Source: Membranihabitans marinus (lineage in GTDB: Bacteria > Bacteroidota > Bacteroidia > Chitinophagales > Saprospiraceae). From it: DNA of 64,000 nt. The stretch lies in assembly GCF_021729155.1 (NCBI RefSeq), contig NZ_JAJQYA010000003.1, positions 124,001 to 188,000 on the forward strand, read 5' to 3'. Position 1 is the stretch's first letter. Every line of letters begins with the position of its first letter. This document shows, piece by piece, positions 17,393 through 26,923 of this stretch. The notes beneath the pieces were generated by a model. It had not been told where the DNA came from. It saw only the letters and a list, made by a program, of their open reading frames with translations, and did not search any database. Made by a program: the position numbers and the translations under genes.

Positions 17393-20300
17393 ATGAAAAA
17401 ACAGGTACACCTTGTACTGTCGGGAATATTTTTCCTGATGGTCTGTCATAGTATTCAAAGTAGTGCAATAAATCCTCTTTTTCCGAAGGATGATTTATTA
17501 AGTGTAATTCGAGATATTAGTTTTCGATATGATGTGCATTTTACCTATGATCGAGAGATTGTAGAAAATGTAAAGATCGATGATTATAGTCCAGAAGCTT
17601 ATGATAATGTCGATGATGCTTTGGCTAAAGTTTTGAGCAAAACCAAGCTGAAGTATGTAATGTTGGAAATGAAATACGTCATCATTTATCGAGATGATGC
17701 AGCTGGTATGGAGTCCTTGCAGCAAATGGTCAAGGTATTGCAAACCATTATCGATGAAAAGAATACGGTGAATTCGTCTCTATCCATCGATTATTTGCCC
17801 GGAAACCATTTGTTGGCTAATACACAATTAGAAAAACACCGTATGGTGCTTAATATTAAAGGCCATGTGAAGGATTCATCTGGCGAACCCTTAATTGGAG
17901 TGAATGTATTGGTCAAAGGTACTAATCAAGGAACGGCTACCGATTTCAATGGCGATTTTGAACTTAAAGATGTAAATGAAAATGCTACATTGGTCTTTTC
18001 TTATATAGGTTATGAGAGTCAAGAATTGATGTTGAATGGTCGATCTAACATTAATATTACGTTAATTGAAGATTCTCAAACATTAGACGAGGTAGTTGTA
18101 GTGGGGTATGGAGAACAATCTAGAAGAAAGATGTCAACTGCTGTGAGCAGAATTTCATCTGATGAAATCAATAGTATTCCAGTGACCAATCCCGGAAGTG
18201 CCTTGGTTGGCTTGGCATCTGGTGTCCACGTCCAATCTGCAACAGGAGGTACGCCAGGAGATGCGCCCATTATTCGCGTTAGAGGGATCGGTTCTTTGGG
18301 TGCTGCCAATGATCCTTTATACGTGGTAGATGGATTTCCATTGTCTAATGCACAACAATTCAATCAGATAAGTGTGTCTGATATTGAGTCTATTGAAGTG
18401 TTGAAAGATGCCGCGTCTGCTGCTATATATGGTGCAAGAGCGGCCAATGGTGTGATTCTTGTTACGACAAAAAGAGGAAAACAAGGTCGGATGGATTTCA
18501 ATGTTGACGCCTATACTGGAGTGCAGAGTGTTGCTCAAAGAATGGAGGTGATGAACAAAGAAGAATATTTGCAATATGTGAAAGATGCAAGATCTGCAGT
18601 AAATCTTGGTTATCCTGATATATATGATACGCCAGATCAGTTGGCCACTACAGATTGGCAAGATGAGATATTTAGAACAGCTCCGATGTCAAAAGTGGAA
18701 ATGAGTGCGAGAGGAGGAAATGAAATCGTTCAATTTGCCTTGTCGGGTAGCTATCTCGATCAACAAGGTACCATGAAAGGAACGGATTATCAACTGTTTT
18801 CTTTTAGAACCAATTTGGATGTTCAGCTTAGAGAAGGATTAAAAGTAGGAGCCAATATTGCTCCGTCGTTCTCTGTAAAAGGGAATCAACCGACACCGAG
18901 ATCACCTGGTGACTGGCAATACAGCCCTATTTATACTGCATTATTGCTACCTCCAGTTGTTGATGCTAGACTTGAAAATGGCGACTATGGACAAAATAAT
19001 GTTGCTCCTCATACCCAGTATGGTTTTTCTGAGTCAAATATTTATAATCCTTTAGCGGTGTTGGACTTATATGACAATGAGGACAGAGTTTTCGGTATGC
19101 AAAACAATCTATTTGTCGAATGGCAAATTTTTGATGATTTAAAATTTAAGTCTCAAGGGGGTGTTGTAGTTGGGTCTAATACCAATAGTACTTATATTCC
19201 ATCTACATTGGCCACAAAGACTTCTCCATTTGCGAATCTTTCTAATCCAAGATTAGAAGGGATAAAGAGTTCATTGTCTAATTATAAATCGACGGATTGG
19301 ATTTGGGAGAATTTTGTAACCTATAATAAAGAGTTTGGAAATAATCACAAACTTTCAGTAGTGGTACTTCACTCAATGCAAAAATTCAATTCAGTGATCG
19401 CTACGACTGTTGGACGACCAGGTTCATTTACCAATGATTTGGTGGAAAATCCTACAGCATCTTCCAACCGAGATGGTCAATTGACCTATGGTGTAAATAG
19501 CTTTTTGTCTAATGCGGCAAGAGTTAGTTATGATTATAAAGATAAATATTTGTTTACCGGGTCAATCAGAAGAGATGGTTCTTCAAAGTTTGGACCTAAC
19601 GAGCGATTTGGTGTTTTTCAATCTTATTCAGTTGGATGGAGAATTTCAGAAGAACCGTTTATGAAGAGTCAAAATGTATTTGACGAGTTGAAATTGAGAA
19701 TGAGTTATGGGGAAACTGGAAATGCCAATATTGGAGACTTCAGATGGTTAAGTGGTGTATACACTCAGAACTATAATTATGGAGACGAAAGAGTAATTGG
19801 AGTTGCTCAATCTGGGTTTAGTAACCGTGACCTTACATGGGAAAAAAGTTCTCAGGTTGATTTGGGATTAGAGGCAGCTTTCTTCAATGAACGAATGTAT
19901 TTCATCTTAGATTTTTATGAGAAAAATACAAAAGGGATGATCTTTTCTAAAGATTTGCCAGGTATAGTAGGGTATGCTACGTCTATCACTACCAATGTGG
20001 GGAATGTTCGAAACCGTGGATTTGAAATCAATTTAACTTCTGATAATCTTGTTAATGAACTTAAGTGGAAGACTAATTTCAATATAAGCTATAATGAATC
20101 TAAGGTTACCGATTTAGGGGGACGTGATGAACTCAATTTTTTCTCTGGTACGCCAGGAAAGAATTTTGTTTACAAAATTGAAGTAGGAGAACCTTTGGGT
20201 AATATGTACGGTATGATTATCGATGGAGTATTCAAATCGGAAGAAGAATTGGAAAGTTATCCGAGCTGGCCAGGTACTGGTGTAGGTGACTATAAGGTTA

Positions 20301-20866
20301 GAGATGTAAATGGTGATGGTAAAATTGATGAAGGTGACCGATCTAAATTGGGTAATGGTATTCCTAAATTTATATATGGTATGACGAATACCTTCTCCTA
20401 TGGACAGTTTGATTTATCCTTTACCCTTCAAGGAACTATTGGAAATCAAATCCTTAATGGGGCAAGTCATCATACAATGCTTTGGGCAGGAAGATTCAAT
20501 GCAGTAAAAGATATGGCCGATAATTATTTTGTGCCAAGTGACCCAGATAAGGATGTGAAATATGCTAGAGTTGGTTTTAGAAGTGGATTTAGAGGATTGA
20601 CAGAAGCACATAATTATGCCATTCATGAAGGATCGTATTTGAGAGTGAGTAATTTAAGTCTTAGATACACCATTCCTAGTGATATGATAGGATCAAACTC
20701 AGCACAGATATTCTTTACAGCCCAGAATGTATTGACATTTTCAAAATATCCTGGCTACAACGTAGAACCGAGTCAATATGGATCATCGGCCTATCAACCA
20801 GGATCAGGGCAAGCTGGATACCCAGATAACAGAGCTTTTTTAATTGGATTTAATGTTGGACTTTAA
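17393..20866 (+). CDS. SusC/RagA-family TonB-dependent transducer-transporter (locus 1)
   Basis: An 1157-residue outer-membrane transporter for oligosaccharides. The order is signal peptide (1-25), STN signalling domain (about 35-100), a spacer, a carboxypeptidase-regulatory-like beta-sandwich (about 153-235, with GVNVLVKGTNQGTATD), plug domain (about 237-360, with VVVVGYG and GIGSLGAANDPLYVVDG), and a 22-strand barrel to the C-terminal FNVGL. The STN domain marks it as a transducer that signals to the FecR encoded just upstream. Its first 240 residues are very similar to those of the second SusC (32793), but the plug and barrel differ. A DVNGDGKIDEGD stretch resembles a calcium loop in the barrel. 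Confidence 0.96.
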   Translation: MKKQVHLVLSGIFFLMVCHSIQSSAINPLFPKDDLLSVIRDISFRYDVHFTYDREIVENVKIDDYSPEAYDNVDDALAKVLSKTKLKYVMLEMKYVIIYRDDAAGMESLQQMVKVLQTIIDEKNTVNSSLSIDYLPGNHLLANTQLEKHRMVLNIKGHVKDSSGEPLIGVNVLVKGTNQGTATDFNGDFELKDVNENATLVFSYIGYESQELMLNGRSNINITLIEDSQTLDEVVVVGYGEQSRRKMSTAVSRISSDEINSIPVTNPGSALVGLASGVHVQSATGGTPGDAPIIRVRGIGSLGAANDPLYVVDGFPLSNAQQFNQISVSDIESIEVLKDAASAAIYGARAANGVILVTTKRGKQGRMDFNVDAYTGVQSVAQRMEVMNKEEYLQYVKDARSAVNLGYPDIYDTPDQLATTDWQDEIFRTAPMSKVEMSARGGNEIVQFALSGSYLDQQGTMKGTDYQLFSFRTNLDVQLREGLKVGANIAPSFSVKGNQPTPRSPGDWQYSPIYTALLLPPVVDARLENGDYGQNNVAPHTQYGFSESNIYNPLAVLDLYDNEDRVFGMQNNLFVEWQIFDDLKFKSQGGVVVGSNTNSTYIPSTLATKTSPFANLSNPRLEGIKSSLSNYKSTDWIWENFVTYNKEFGNNHKLSVVVLHSMQKFNSVIATTVGRPGSFTNDLVENPTASSNRDGQLTYGVNSFLSNAARVSYDYKDKYLFTGSIRRDGSSKFGPNERFGVFQSYSVGWRISEEPFMKSQNVFDELKLRMSYGETGNANIGDFRWLSGVYTQNYNYGDERVIGVAQSGFSNRDLTWEKSSQVDLGLEAAFFNERMYFILDFYEKNTKGMIFSKDLPGIVGYATSITTNVGNVRNRGFEINLTSDNLVNELKWKTNFNISYNESKVTDLGGRDELNFFSGTPGKNFVYKIEVGEPLGNMYGMIIDGVFKSEEELESYPSWPGTGVGDYKVRDVNGDGKIDEGDRSKLGNGIPKFIYGMTNTFSYGQFDLSFTLQGTIGNQILNGASHHTMLWAGRFNAVKDMADNYFVPSDPDKDVKYARVGFRSGFRGLTEAHNYAIHEGSYLRVSNLSLRYTIPSDMIGSNSAQIFFTAQNVLTFSKYPGYNVEPSQYGSSAYQPGSGQAGYPDNRAFLIGFNVGL

Positions 20867-20878
20867 AATATCTAGATA

Positions 20879-22300
20879 ATGAAATCAATAATATATATAT
20901 TCTTATGTTTTTTTATTTTAGTCAGTTGTGACGATTTTGTGGAAATAGATTCTCCAACAGTGGTGGGGCAAGAACAGTTTTTTAAGAGTAAAACTGATTT
21001 TGAATCTGCTATCAATGGTATGTATAATGGCTTAAAAGGTTATTATAGTAGCTTCTATCAGGTAGCTGAAATACCTTCTGATAATACAGAAGCCAATGGC
21101 TATAACAATAGTTTGTCTGTAATGGATCAATTTGTCTACAATGCAAGTACTTCTTTTGTTCAAAATAACTGGATCGCTTCTTATTCTAATATTGCTAGAG
21201 CTAATGTTATATTGGATAAGATAAATGATGTGGATTTTGAAGAAGATTTAAAACAGCAATTTATTGGAGAAGCCAAATTTGTGAGAGCATTGATGTATTT
21301 TAATTTAGTACAGCTATATGGAGATGTTCCACTCGTGTTGACTGAAATAAGATCTGAAGAACAAGCGTACTCTTATTTAAGAGAACCTGTGAGTAAGGTT
21401 TACGAACAAATAGAGGAGGATTTAAATCAAGCGGTAGATTTCTTGCCTAGTGAATATTCAGCTAGCGAAATTGGAAAACCTACACGTTTTGCAGCCTTGG
21501 GACTTTTGGGAAAAGTATTTATGACGACCAAACGATTTAGTGATGCTATTCCTGTTTTGGAAGAGGTGATGGATTCTCAGAAATTTAGCTTGTTGTCCAA
21601 CTTTGAAGATGTTTTTAGTGTGGATAATGAAAATAATGAAGAAATCCTGTTTGCAGTACAATACCTTGGAGGAAGTGGATTTGCAGAGGGAAGTAATTTC
21701 TCTTTGGCCTTCGCACCATTTGGTTCAGGTACCGAAATAACGAGTGGAGGGGTTCCCAGTGGATCTAATACAGGAACACTTGACTTGTTTTTATCTTTCG
21801 AAGATAATGATATTCGAAGATCAACTTCAATAGCTCTTTATCCCAATTCGGATTCTTTGTATTATACCAGAAAATATTTAGATAGACCTGTTTCTACAAG
21901 TGAGGGTGACAATGATTGGCCTATACTTCGATACGCTGATGTGTTATTATTATATGCAGAAGCATTGAATGAAACAGGGAGTTCTGAAGAGGCTTTGATC
22001 CCTTTAAATGAGGTCAGAGAAAGAGCTGGTCTTAATCCCATAGCTGAACTTGAAGCCGATGCGCTTGCTTCCATTATTTTACATGAGCGCAGAGTAGAAT
22101 TGTGTTTTGAAGGGCATCGATGGTTTGATTTATTAAGAACAGAAACCATGGTCCCTACAATGACTGCATACAAAGCCAAATACACAGATATAGGATATGG
22201 CGTACAATATTATGAGGTCTCAGAAGAGAAAATGTTGTTTCCCATTCCTTTTAGAGAAATTAGTCTGAATCCTGCTTTGACGCAGAATCCCGGATATTAA
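20879..22300 (+). CDS. SusD/RagB-family glycan-binding lipoprotein (locus 1)
   Basis: A 473-residue surface lipoprotein that caps the SusC barrel and binds the glycan. The lipobox Cys is C17 (FFILVSCDD). TPR-like helices are visible, for example FVRALMYFNLVQLYGDVPLVL (shortened conserved SusD block, about residues 137-160) and the C-terminal RRVELCFEGHRWFDLLRT and LFPIPFREISLNP, ending in QNPGY as is usual. It starts 12 bp after susC and is the direct partner of that gene. Confidence 0.95.
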   Translation: MKSIIYIFLCFFILVSCDDFVEIDSPTVVGQEQFFKSKTDFESAINGMYNGLKGYYSSFYQVAEIPSDNTEANGYNNSLSVMDQFVYNASTSFVQNNWIASYSNIARANVILDKINDVDFEEDLKQQFIGEAKFVRALMYFNLVQLYGDVPLVLTEIRSEEQAYSYLREPVSKVYEQIEEDLNQAVDFLPSEYSASEIGKPTRFAALGLLGKVFMTTKRFSDAIPVLEEVMDSQKFSLLSNFEDVFSVDNENNEEILFAVQYLGGSGFAEGSNFSLAFAPFGSGTEITSGGVPSGSNTGTLDLFLSFEDNDIRRSTSIALYPNSDSLYYTRKYLDRPVSTSEGDNDWPILRYADVLLLYAEALNETGSSEEALIPLNEVRERAGLNPIAELEADALASIILHERRVELCFEGHRWFDLLRTETMVPTMTAYKAKYTDIGYGVQYYEVSEEKMLFPIPFREISLNPALTQNPGY

Positions 22301-22326
22301 TATATAGAACAAAAAAAATATCACAT

Positions 22327-23598
22327 ATGTCGATCATCCATAAATTTTTATTTCTCCTATTTTTTTGCTTAACGACCGGAAGCGTACATTCTGTAACCAT
22401 TCCAATGATTACACCTAATCAGTTTGAAGGAAGTGATACGTATAGAATTAACAAAGCCATCGAAGCGGCAAAAAATACTACGAATAGAATTGTTATTCCC
22501 AATGAGAATGCCAATGGAACAAATATATGGATGATCGACAGTGCTATTTTATTGCCGTCAGGAATGACGGTTATTTTAGATAACGCTATCTTGAAATTGT
22601 CGGATCGATGTAGAGACAATATGTTTAGGAGCGACAATGTAGGAGTTGGGATAATGAATCCCCAATGGAATCAGGATATTCGTATCATCGGAGTAGGGGA
22701 AGTGTTTTTGCAAGGAGCCAATAATCCTCGTGCTACCGGAGATGCCAATGGTCCTTTGTCTACAAATCCTCAAGCCAATACATCAGAAAGTTATGGAAGT
22801 GATGCGGCAGATAAAAGTCTTAAACAGACCAGTGACTGGAGAAGTATCATGATTTTGATGGGCTATGTGGATGGATTTAAATTGGAAAATGTAAATATTG
22901 AAAATGCCCATTCTTGGGCGATAAGTTTTGAGAGAAGTAAAAATGTATTTATTTCAGATGTATCTATTATTAGTCCAGAATTTATGGAAGTCAAAGGAGA
23001 TTTAGTAAAAGTTGATAATAGAGATGGAATAAATTTAAGACAAGGTTGTAAAAATTTTCATATTGAAAATGTAAGAGGCGTCACAGGTGATGATTTTATT
23101 GCCATGACTAGTTTGGATTATCCGGATTATTATGCTTGTGGAGATGTCAACTCACATCAAGTAACCCCAATGAAATGGAATGGTCCAGAAGATGATATCG
23201 AGCATATCTACATTTACAATGTACATTGTCAGTCCCAATATAGAGGGGTTGCAATGCGAACAAGTGGTGAAGCTAGAATTCAAAACATTTATATCAATGG
23301 ACTCAACTATAAAGCCAATCCGGAACGCGGTAGGCACAATGCCTTATTGATCGGTGGAAATTGGTTGGGCAAGTCAGCAACACCAGGTTATATCAACAAT
23401 GTTCACGCCACTAATATCATTGGGGAAGGCCATGAATTGATATTAGTAGAATCTTCGATTTATAATAGTTCCTTTAAGAATAGCGTATTTTTAGGTCCAG
23501 GCGATGTAATAGTGCGATATAATAAGATTGACTGGGAGAGTTGTGAGAATGTTTTAGAATTGAATTTAACGAAAAGTAAAAAGTTTGTCAATGATTAA
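22327..23598 (+). CDS. Secreted right-handed beta-helix protein, GH28-like (first of tandem pair)
   Basis: A 423-residue exported protein with a signal peptide (about 1-22). It begins like polygalacturonase-type helices, with an NQFEGSDTYRINKAIEAAK stretch. Motifs resembling GH28 are NRDGIN (about residue 236, compare NTD), TGDDFIAM (about 257, compare GDD) and YRGVAMRTSGEA (about 302, compare the RIK region). The GH28 GHG motif is not evident, so activity may be a hydrolase or lyase on an acidic polymer. Its last codons overlap the start of a paralogue (ATGATTAA), implying translational coupling. It is the first enzyme after SusD and thus probably acts on the locus 1 glycan. Confidence 0.72.
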   Translation: MSIIHKFLFLLFFCLTTGSVHSVTIPMITPNQFEGSDTYRINKAIEAAKNTTNRIVIPNENANGTNIWMIDSAILLPSGMTVILDNAILKLSDRCRDNMFRSDNVGVGIMNPQWNQDIRIIGVGEVFLQGANNPRATGDANGPLSTNPQANTSESYGSDAADKSLKQTSDWRSIMILMGYVDGFKLENVNIENAHSWAISFERSKNVFISDVSIISPEFMEVKGDLVKVDNRDGINLRQGCKNFHIENVRGVTGDDFIAMTSLDYPDYYACGDVNSHQVTPMKWNGPEDDIEHIYIYNVHCQSQYRGVAMRTSGEARIQNIYINGLNYKANPERGRHNALLIGGNWLGKSATPGYINNVHATNIIGEGHELILVESSIYNSSFKNSVFLGPGDVIVRYNKIDWESCENVLELNLTKSKKFVND

Positions 23599-24877
23599 AA
23601 GCTGTATTCATATTAGGTTTCAATTTGTTTTAGGATTGGTCTTTGCATTGGTTGCTGTTGCTAATGCTAATACTTGGATCGGATCAGATATCAATCCCAA
23701 TCAGTATGAAGGGACAGATACAGAGAGAATTATTAAGGCCATTGCAGCAGCAAAAGGTCATTCTGATTTGGTAAGAATACCTAGAGATAACAAAAATGGG
23801 AGTCATATATGGATGATAGACTCTGCCATTTTATTGCCATCCAATATGGTATTGATTTTGGATAATTGTACTTTGCAATTGTCAGATAAATCACGCGACA
23901 ATATGTTTCGCAGTGATAATGTTGGCGTTGGAATTGAGGATATAGAATGGAATCATCAGATTAAAATAATTGGACAAGGGGATGTCGTTTTGCGAGGGGC
24001 CAATAATCCTCGTGCAACGGGAGACGCCGCTAGGACATTGGTTTTGGATCCTGAATTAGCAAGAAAAAATGGACTGAGTCGGGTCAGTTATGGAAGTGAT
24101 GCGGGTAAAAAAAATGTGAAGCAAAAAGGAGACTGGCGAAATATCATGATTTTAATGGGCTATGTAAATGGCTTTGAATTACGGAACGTTAGGATAGAAA
24201 ATACACATGGTTGGTCGGTGAGTTTTGAAAGGGTATGGAACGCTGACCTTTCAGATATTTACATTCATAATACTGAATATGTAGAGGTCGATGGAAAAAA
24301 AAGAATGACGTCTAATAAGGATGGTATTAATTTGCGACAAGGATGTAAATACTTTAGAATCAATAATATTTCTGGAAAAACGGGAGACGATTTCATTGCT
24401 TTGTCGAGTTTGGATACCGAACCTGGAAAGCCCAAACCCAATGGGAATATTGAAGCGCATATGGTCACGTCAAGTAGGTATTACGGTTCGGAAGATGATA
24501 TCGAAGAAATTACCATTACCAATATTACTTGTGAGAATCGGTATCGAGGGATTGCTATAAGAGCTAGTGACAGTGCAAGTATCCATCATGTATACATCAA
24601 TGGTCTAGTATTTAAGGCTGTAGATAATCGTTATGATGCTATTTTAATTGGTGGAAAAGGATATGGTAATATTTCTCAGCCGGGCAAAATAAATAATATA
24701 TATGCGATGAATGTGATCGGGAATGGTCTTTCCTTAGTGAGGATCGAAGCACCTGTGAAAGATTGTCATTTTATGAATGGTCTGTATAGTGGTGAGAATC
24801 CTGAGGCGACATTGTATAAGATAGATGTCAGTGAAGTAGAAAATGTTACTGAAGATCAATGGAGGCGAGTAAATTAG
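23591..24877 (+). CDS. Secreted right-handed beta-helix protein, GH28-like (second of tandem pair)
   Basis: A paralogue of the preceding gene, about 428 residues with a signal peptide (FVLGLVFALVAVANA). The ATG at 23591 is preferred over an in-frame TTG at 23585; it overlaps the upstream stop by 8 bp. Shared blocks include IWMIDSAILLPS, DNMFRSDNVGVGI, GANNPRATGDA, KDGINLRQGCKYF, TGDDFIALSS and YRGIAIRASDSASI. The pair looks like a tandem duplication that has diverged, which suggests related but different linkages or chain ends. Right-handed beta-helix folds also occur in lyases and dehydratase-like epimerases, so the reaction is uncertain. Confidence 0.72.
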   Translation: MIKSCIHIRFQFVLGLVFALVAVANANTWIGSDINPNQYEGTDTERIIKAIAAAKGHSDLVRIPRDNKNGSHIWMIDSAILLPSNMVLILDNCTLQLSDKSRDNMFRSDNVGVGIEDIEWNHQIKIIGQGDVVLRGANNPRATGDAARTLVLDPELARKNGLSRVSYGSDAGKKNVKQKGDWRNIMILMGYVNGFELRNVRIENTHGWSVSFERVWNADLSDIYIHNTEYVEVDGKKRMTSNKDGINLRQGCKYFRINNISGKTGDDFIALSSLDTEPGKPKPNGNIEAHMVTSSRYYGSEDDIEEITITNITCENRYRGIAIRASDSASIHHVYINGLVFKAVDNRYDAILIGGKGYGNISQPGKINNIYAMNVIGNGLSLVRIEAPVKDCHFMNGLYSGENPEATLYKIDVSEVENVTEDQWRRVN

Positions 24878-24910
24878 GCCTTGATTTTTTTGTATTTAGA
24901 TAAAAACCCC

Positions 24911-25672
24911 ATGATGGACTTTTCTCATAAACAATTATTGATCACCGGCGGAATAGGTGGTATCGGAACGGCTATTGCTTTGATAATGGCTAAGAAGGGC
25001 TGTAAAGTCTTCATTTTTGATATTGTAGATGAAGGGGCTGCTAGGGTTGAGGAATTAAATCAAGAGTTAGGAGAAGATTTATTAGTGTACTACAATGTAG
25101 ATCTCAGAGATAAAGAAAGTTTAAAGGCACAAGTTAATCACCTGATACAAGAACATGGGGATATTGACTTTCTCGTAAACAATGCAGCGATAGATACCAT
25201 CGGTCAAATAGAAACCATGTCGGATGAAATTTATGAAGAAACACAGCAAATCAATGCCAAAGCGGCCTTCCTTTTGTGTCGAGAAATACTCCCCAGTATG
25301 AGAAGATTGGGCGGAGGAGCTATTGTCAATGTTTCGAGTATTATATTGAGTGGTGGCTGGGAAGGACGAGTACCCTATGCGATGGCCAAAGGAAGTTTGT
25401 TGGGATTGACCAGAGCTTTGGCTCGCGAAGTAGGCAAAGAGAATATTAGAGTAAATGCCGTTAGTCCAGGAGCTATACCTACGGCCATGGAGCGAAAATT
25501 TTGGAAAGATGATCGAACGGAGTTGGATCAATTTATATTGGATCGGCAATCATTGAAATTTCGAGGAAGTGTGGATGATATTGCCAATGCAGTGGAATTT
25601 CTTTTATCGGAAAAAAGTCGATTTATTACTGGACACGACCTTCATGTAAATGGGGGCTGGTATATGGGTTAA
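24911..25672 (+). CDS. SDR-family NAD(P)-dependent oxidoreductase
   Basis: A 253-residue classical short-chain dehydrogenase. The cofactor motif is TGGIGGIG (residues 12-19), with NNAA at 90-93. The catalytic Ser is in NVSSI (142/143), and Y156-A-M-A-K160 is the YxxxK pair. The open frame extends upstream to a TTG at 24881, but the ATG at 24911 gives the normal SDR N terminus. FDIVDEG after beta-2 carries an Asp (D37), which favours NAD over NADP. The position before an acid-sugar dehydratase suggests oxidation or reduction of a sugar or sugar acid. Confidence 0.88.
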   Translation: MMDFSHKQLLITGGIGGIGTAIALIMAKKGCKVFIFDIVDEGAARVEELNQELGEDLLVYYNVDLRDKESLKAQVNHLIQEHGDIDFLVNNAAIDTIGQIETMSDEIYEETQQINAKAAFLLCREILPSMRRLGGGAIVNVSSIILSGGWEGRVPYAMAKGSLLGLTRALAREVGKENIRVNAVSPGAIPTAMERKFWKDDRTELDQFILDRQSLKFRGSVDDIANAVEFLLSEKSRFITGHDLHVNGGWYMG

Positions 25673-25687
25673 TTAAAAATTAGAAAG

Positions 25688-26905
25688 TTGAAAATAAAAA
25701 AAATTGAAACGGTATGTAAGTCGCATTTATTGATGTTGCGGATCCATACGGATAGTGGAATTATTGGATGTGGGGAGACCTATTATGCACCGAGTTCAGT
25801 CGCGGCAATGATTCACGATTGGATGTCAGATTACTTAATCGGCCAGTCAGCCTTAGATATCGAACGGCACTGGCGATTTTTTTATGAGCGTTTTATCAAT
25901 TTTGGTGGAAGAGGGGCTGAGATAAGAGCCATTTCTGCCTTGGATGTTGCTTTGTGGGATATCTTTGGACAGTCTGTAGGGATGCCTGTGTGGCAGTTGC
26001 TAGGAGGACGAACTAGACAAGAACTGCCGACGTATAATAGTGCTGGAGGGACAGGATATAGTCCTTTGTCTGTCAGTGAATCGGACTCAAAGGGCAAAGA
26101 AAAATTGCTTTGGCCAGGCTATGGTAGTCGAGGTTATGAAGGACCGTTGGAGGACAATTGGTCCAGTGTTCACAGGCCGGTAGAGTACGCTAAGGAATTG
26201 ATCGATAGTGGGTACAAAGGTATGAAAATGTGGCTATTGGATCCTTTGGCTCACCAGTCCAGTGGTCCATTATATTTAAATTATAACGATATTAAATCGG
26301 CTTTGAAGCCTCTTTTTGATATTAGAGAAGCAGTGGGTTATGATATTGAATTAATGTTGGATGGTCATGGCTTCTTTAAATGGCCTGCAGCAATGAGAAT
26401 CGCCGAATGTATGCGGGAAATAAAGCCACTGTGGATGGAAGATGTACTGCGTGTGGATAATATCGAATTGTTGAAACAATTTAGAGACGAAGCACAAGTA
26501 CCTATTGCCATCAGTGAAATGTATACCACCAGAGATGATTTTCGAAAAGTATTGGAAGGTCAAGCAGCAGATTATATAATGATCGATCCTACATGGGTGG
26601 GAGGTATTTCTGAAACCCGCAGGATAACAGAGATGGCAATTCCTTATAATATTCCTGTAACGATGCATGATTGCACCGGACCTTTTACCTTGTTGAGTGG
26701 TATTCATGTAGGTATAGCTTGTAACAATGTTGTGTTTCAAGAAAGTGTTCGAGCACATTTACAAGTGGTATATAACGATTTAATTGATCAGAAAATAGAG
26801 GTGGATAATGGAAACTTTTTACCACCTGAAAGACCGGGAATAGGAGCCGCATGGTTAGCCGATTATTTTTCAGAATCGGAAGAAACTTATAGAGTCAGTC
26901 AATAA
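25688..26905 (+). CDS. Enolase-superfamily acid-sugar dehydratase (mandelate racemase/galactonate dehydratase-like)
   Basis: A 405-residue enzyme of the mandelate racemase subgroup. Metal ligands D225, E251 and E277 are spaced 26 and 26 residues apart, and the Asp-His dyad D300/H327 is 27 apart, exactly the family spacing. D225-G-H227 gives the DxH motif in which the His is the general acid of galactonate dehydratase-type enzymes. Hence dehydration of an aldonic or aldaric acid to a 2-keto-3-deoxy acid is the likely reaction. The start is a TTG 15 bp after the SDR stop; no in-frame ATG precedes the conserved N-terminal strand. The exact substrate is not readable from sequence. Confidence 0.85.
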   Translation: MKIKKIETVCKSHLLMLRIHTDSGIIGCGETYYAPSSVAAMIHDWMSDYLIGQSALDIERHWRFFYERFINFGGRGAEIRAISALDVALWDIFGQSVGMPVWQLLGGRTRQELPTYNSAGGTGYSPLSVSESDSKGKEKLLWPGYGSRGYEGPLEDNWSSVHRPVEYAKELIDSGYKGMKMWLLDPLAHQSSGPLYLNYNDIKSALKPLFDIREAVGYDIELMLDGHGFFKWPAAMRIAECMREIKPLWMEDVLRVDNIELLKQFRDEAQVPIAISEMYTTRDDFRKVLEGQAADYIMIDPTWVGGISETRRITEMAIPYNIPVTMHDCTGPFTLLSGIHVGIACNNVVFQESVRAHLQVVYNDLIDQKIEVDNGNFLPPERPGIGAAWLADYFSESEETYRVSQ

Positions 26906-26923
26906 TCAAAAATAAAAAAAACA

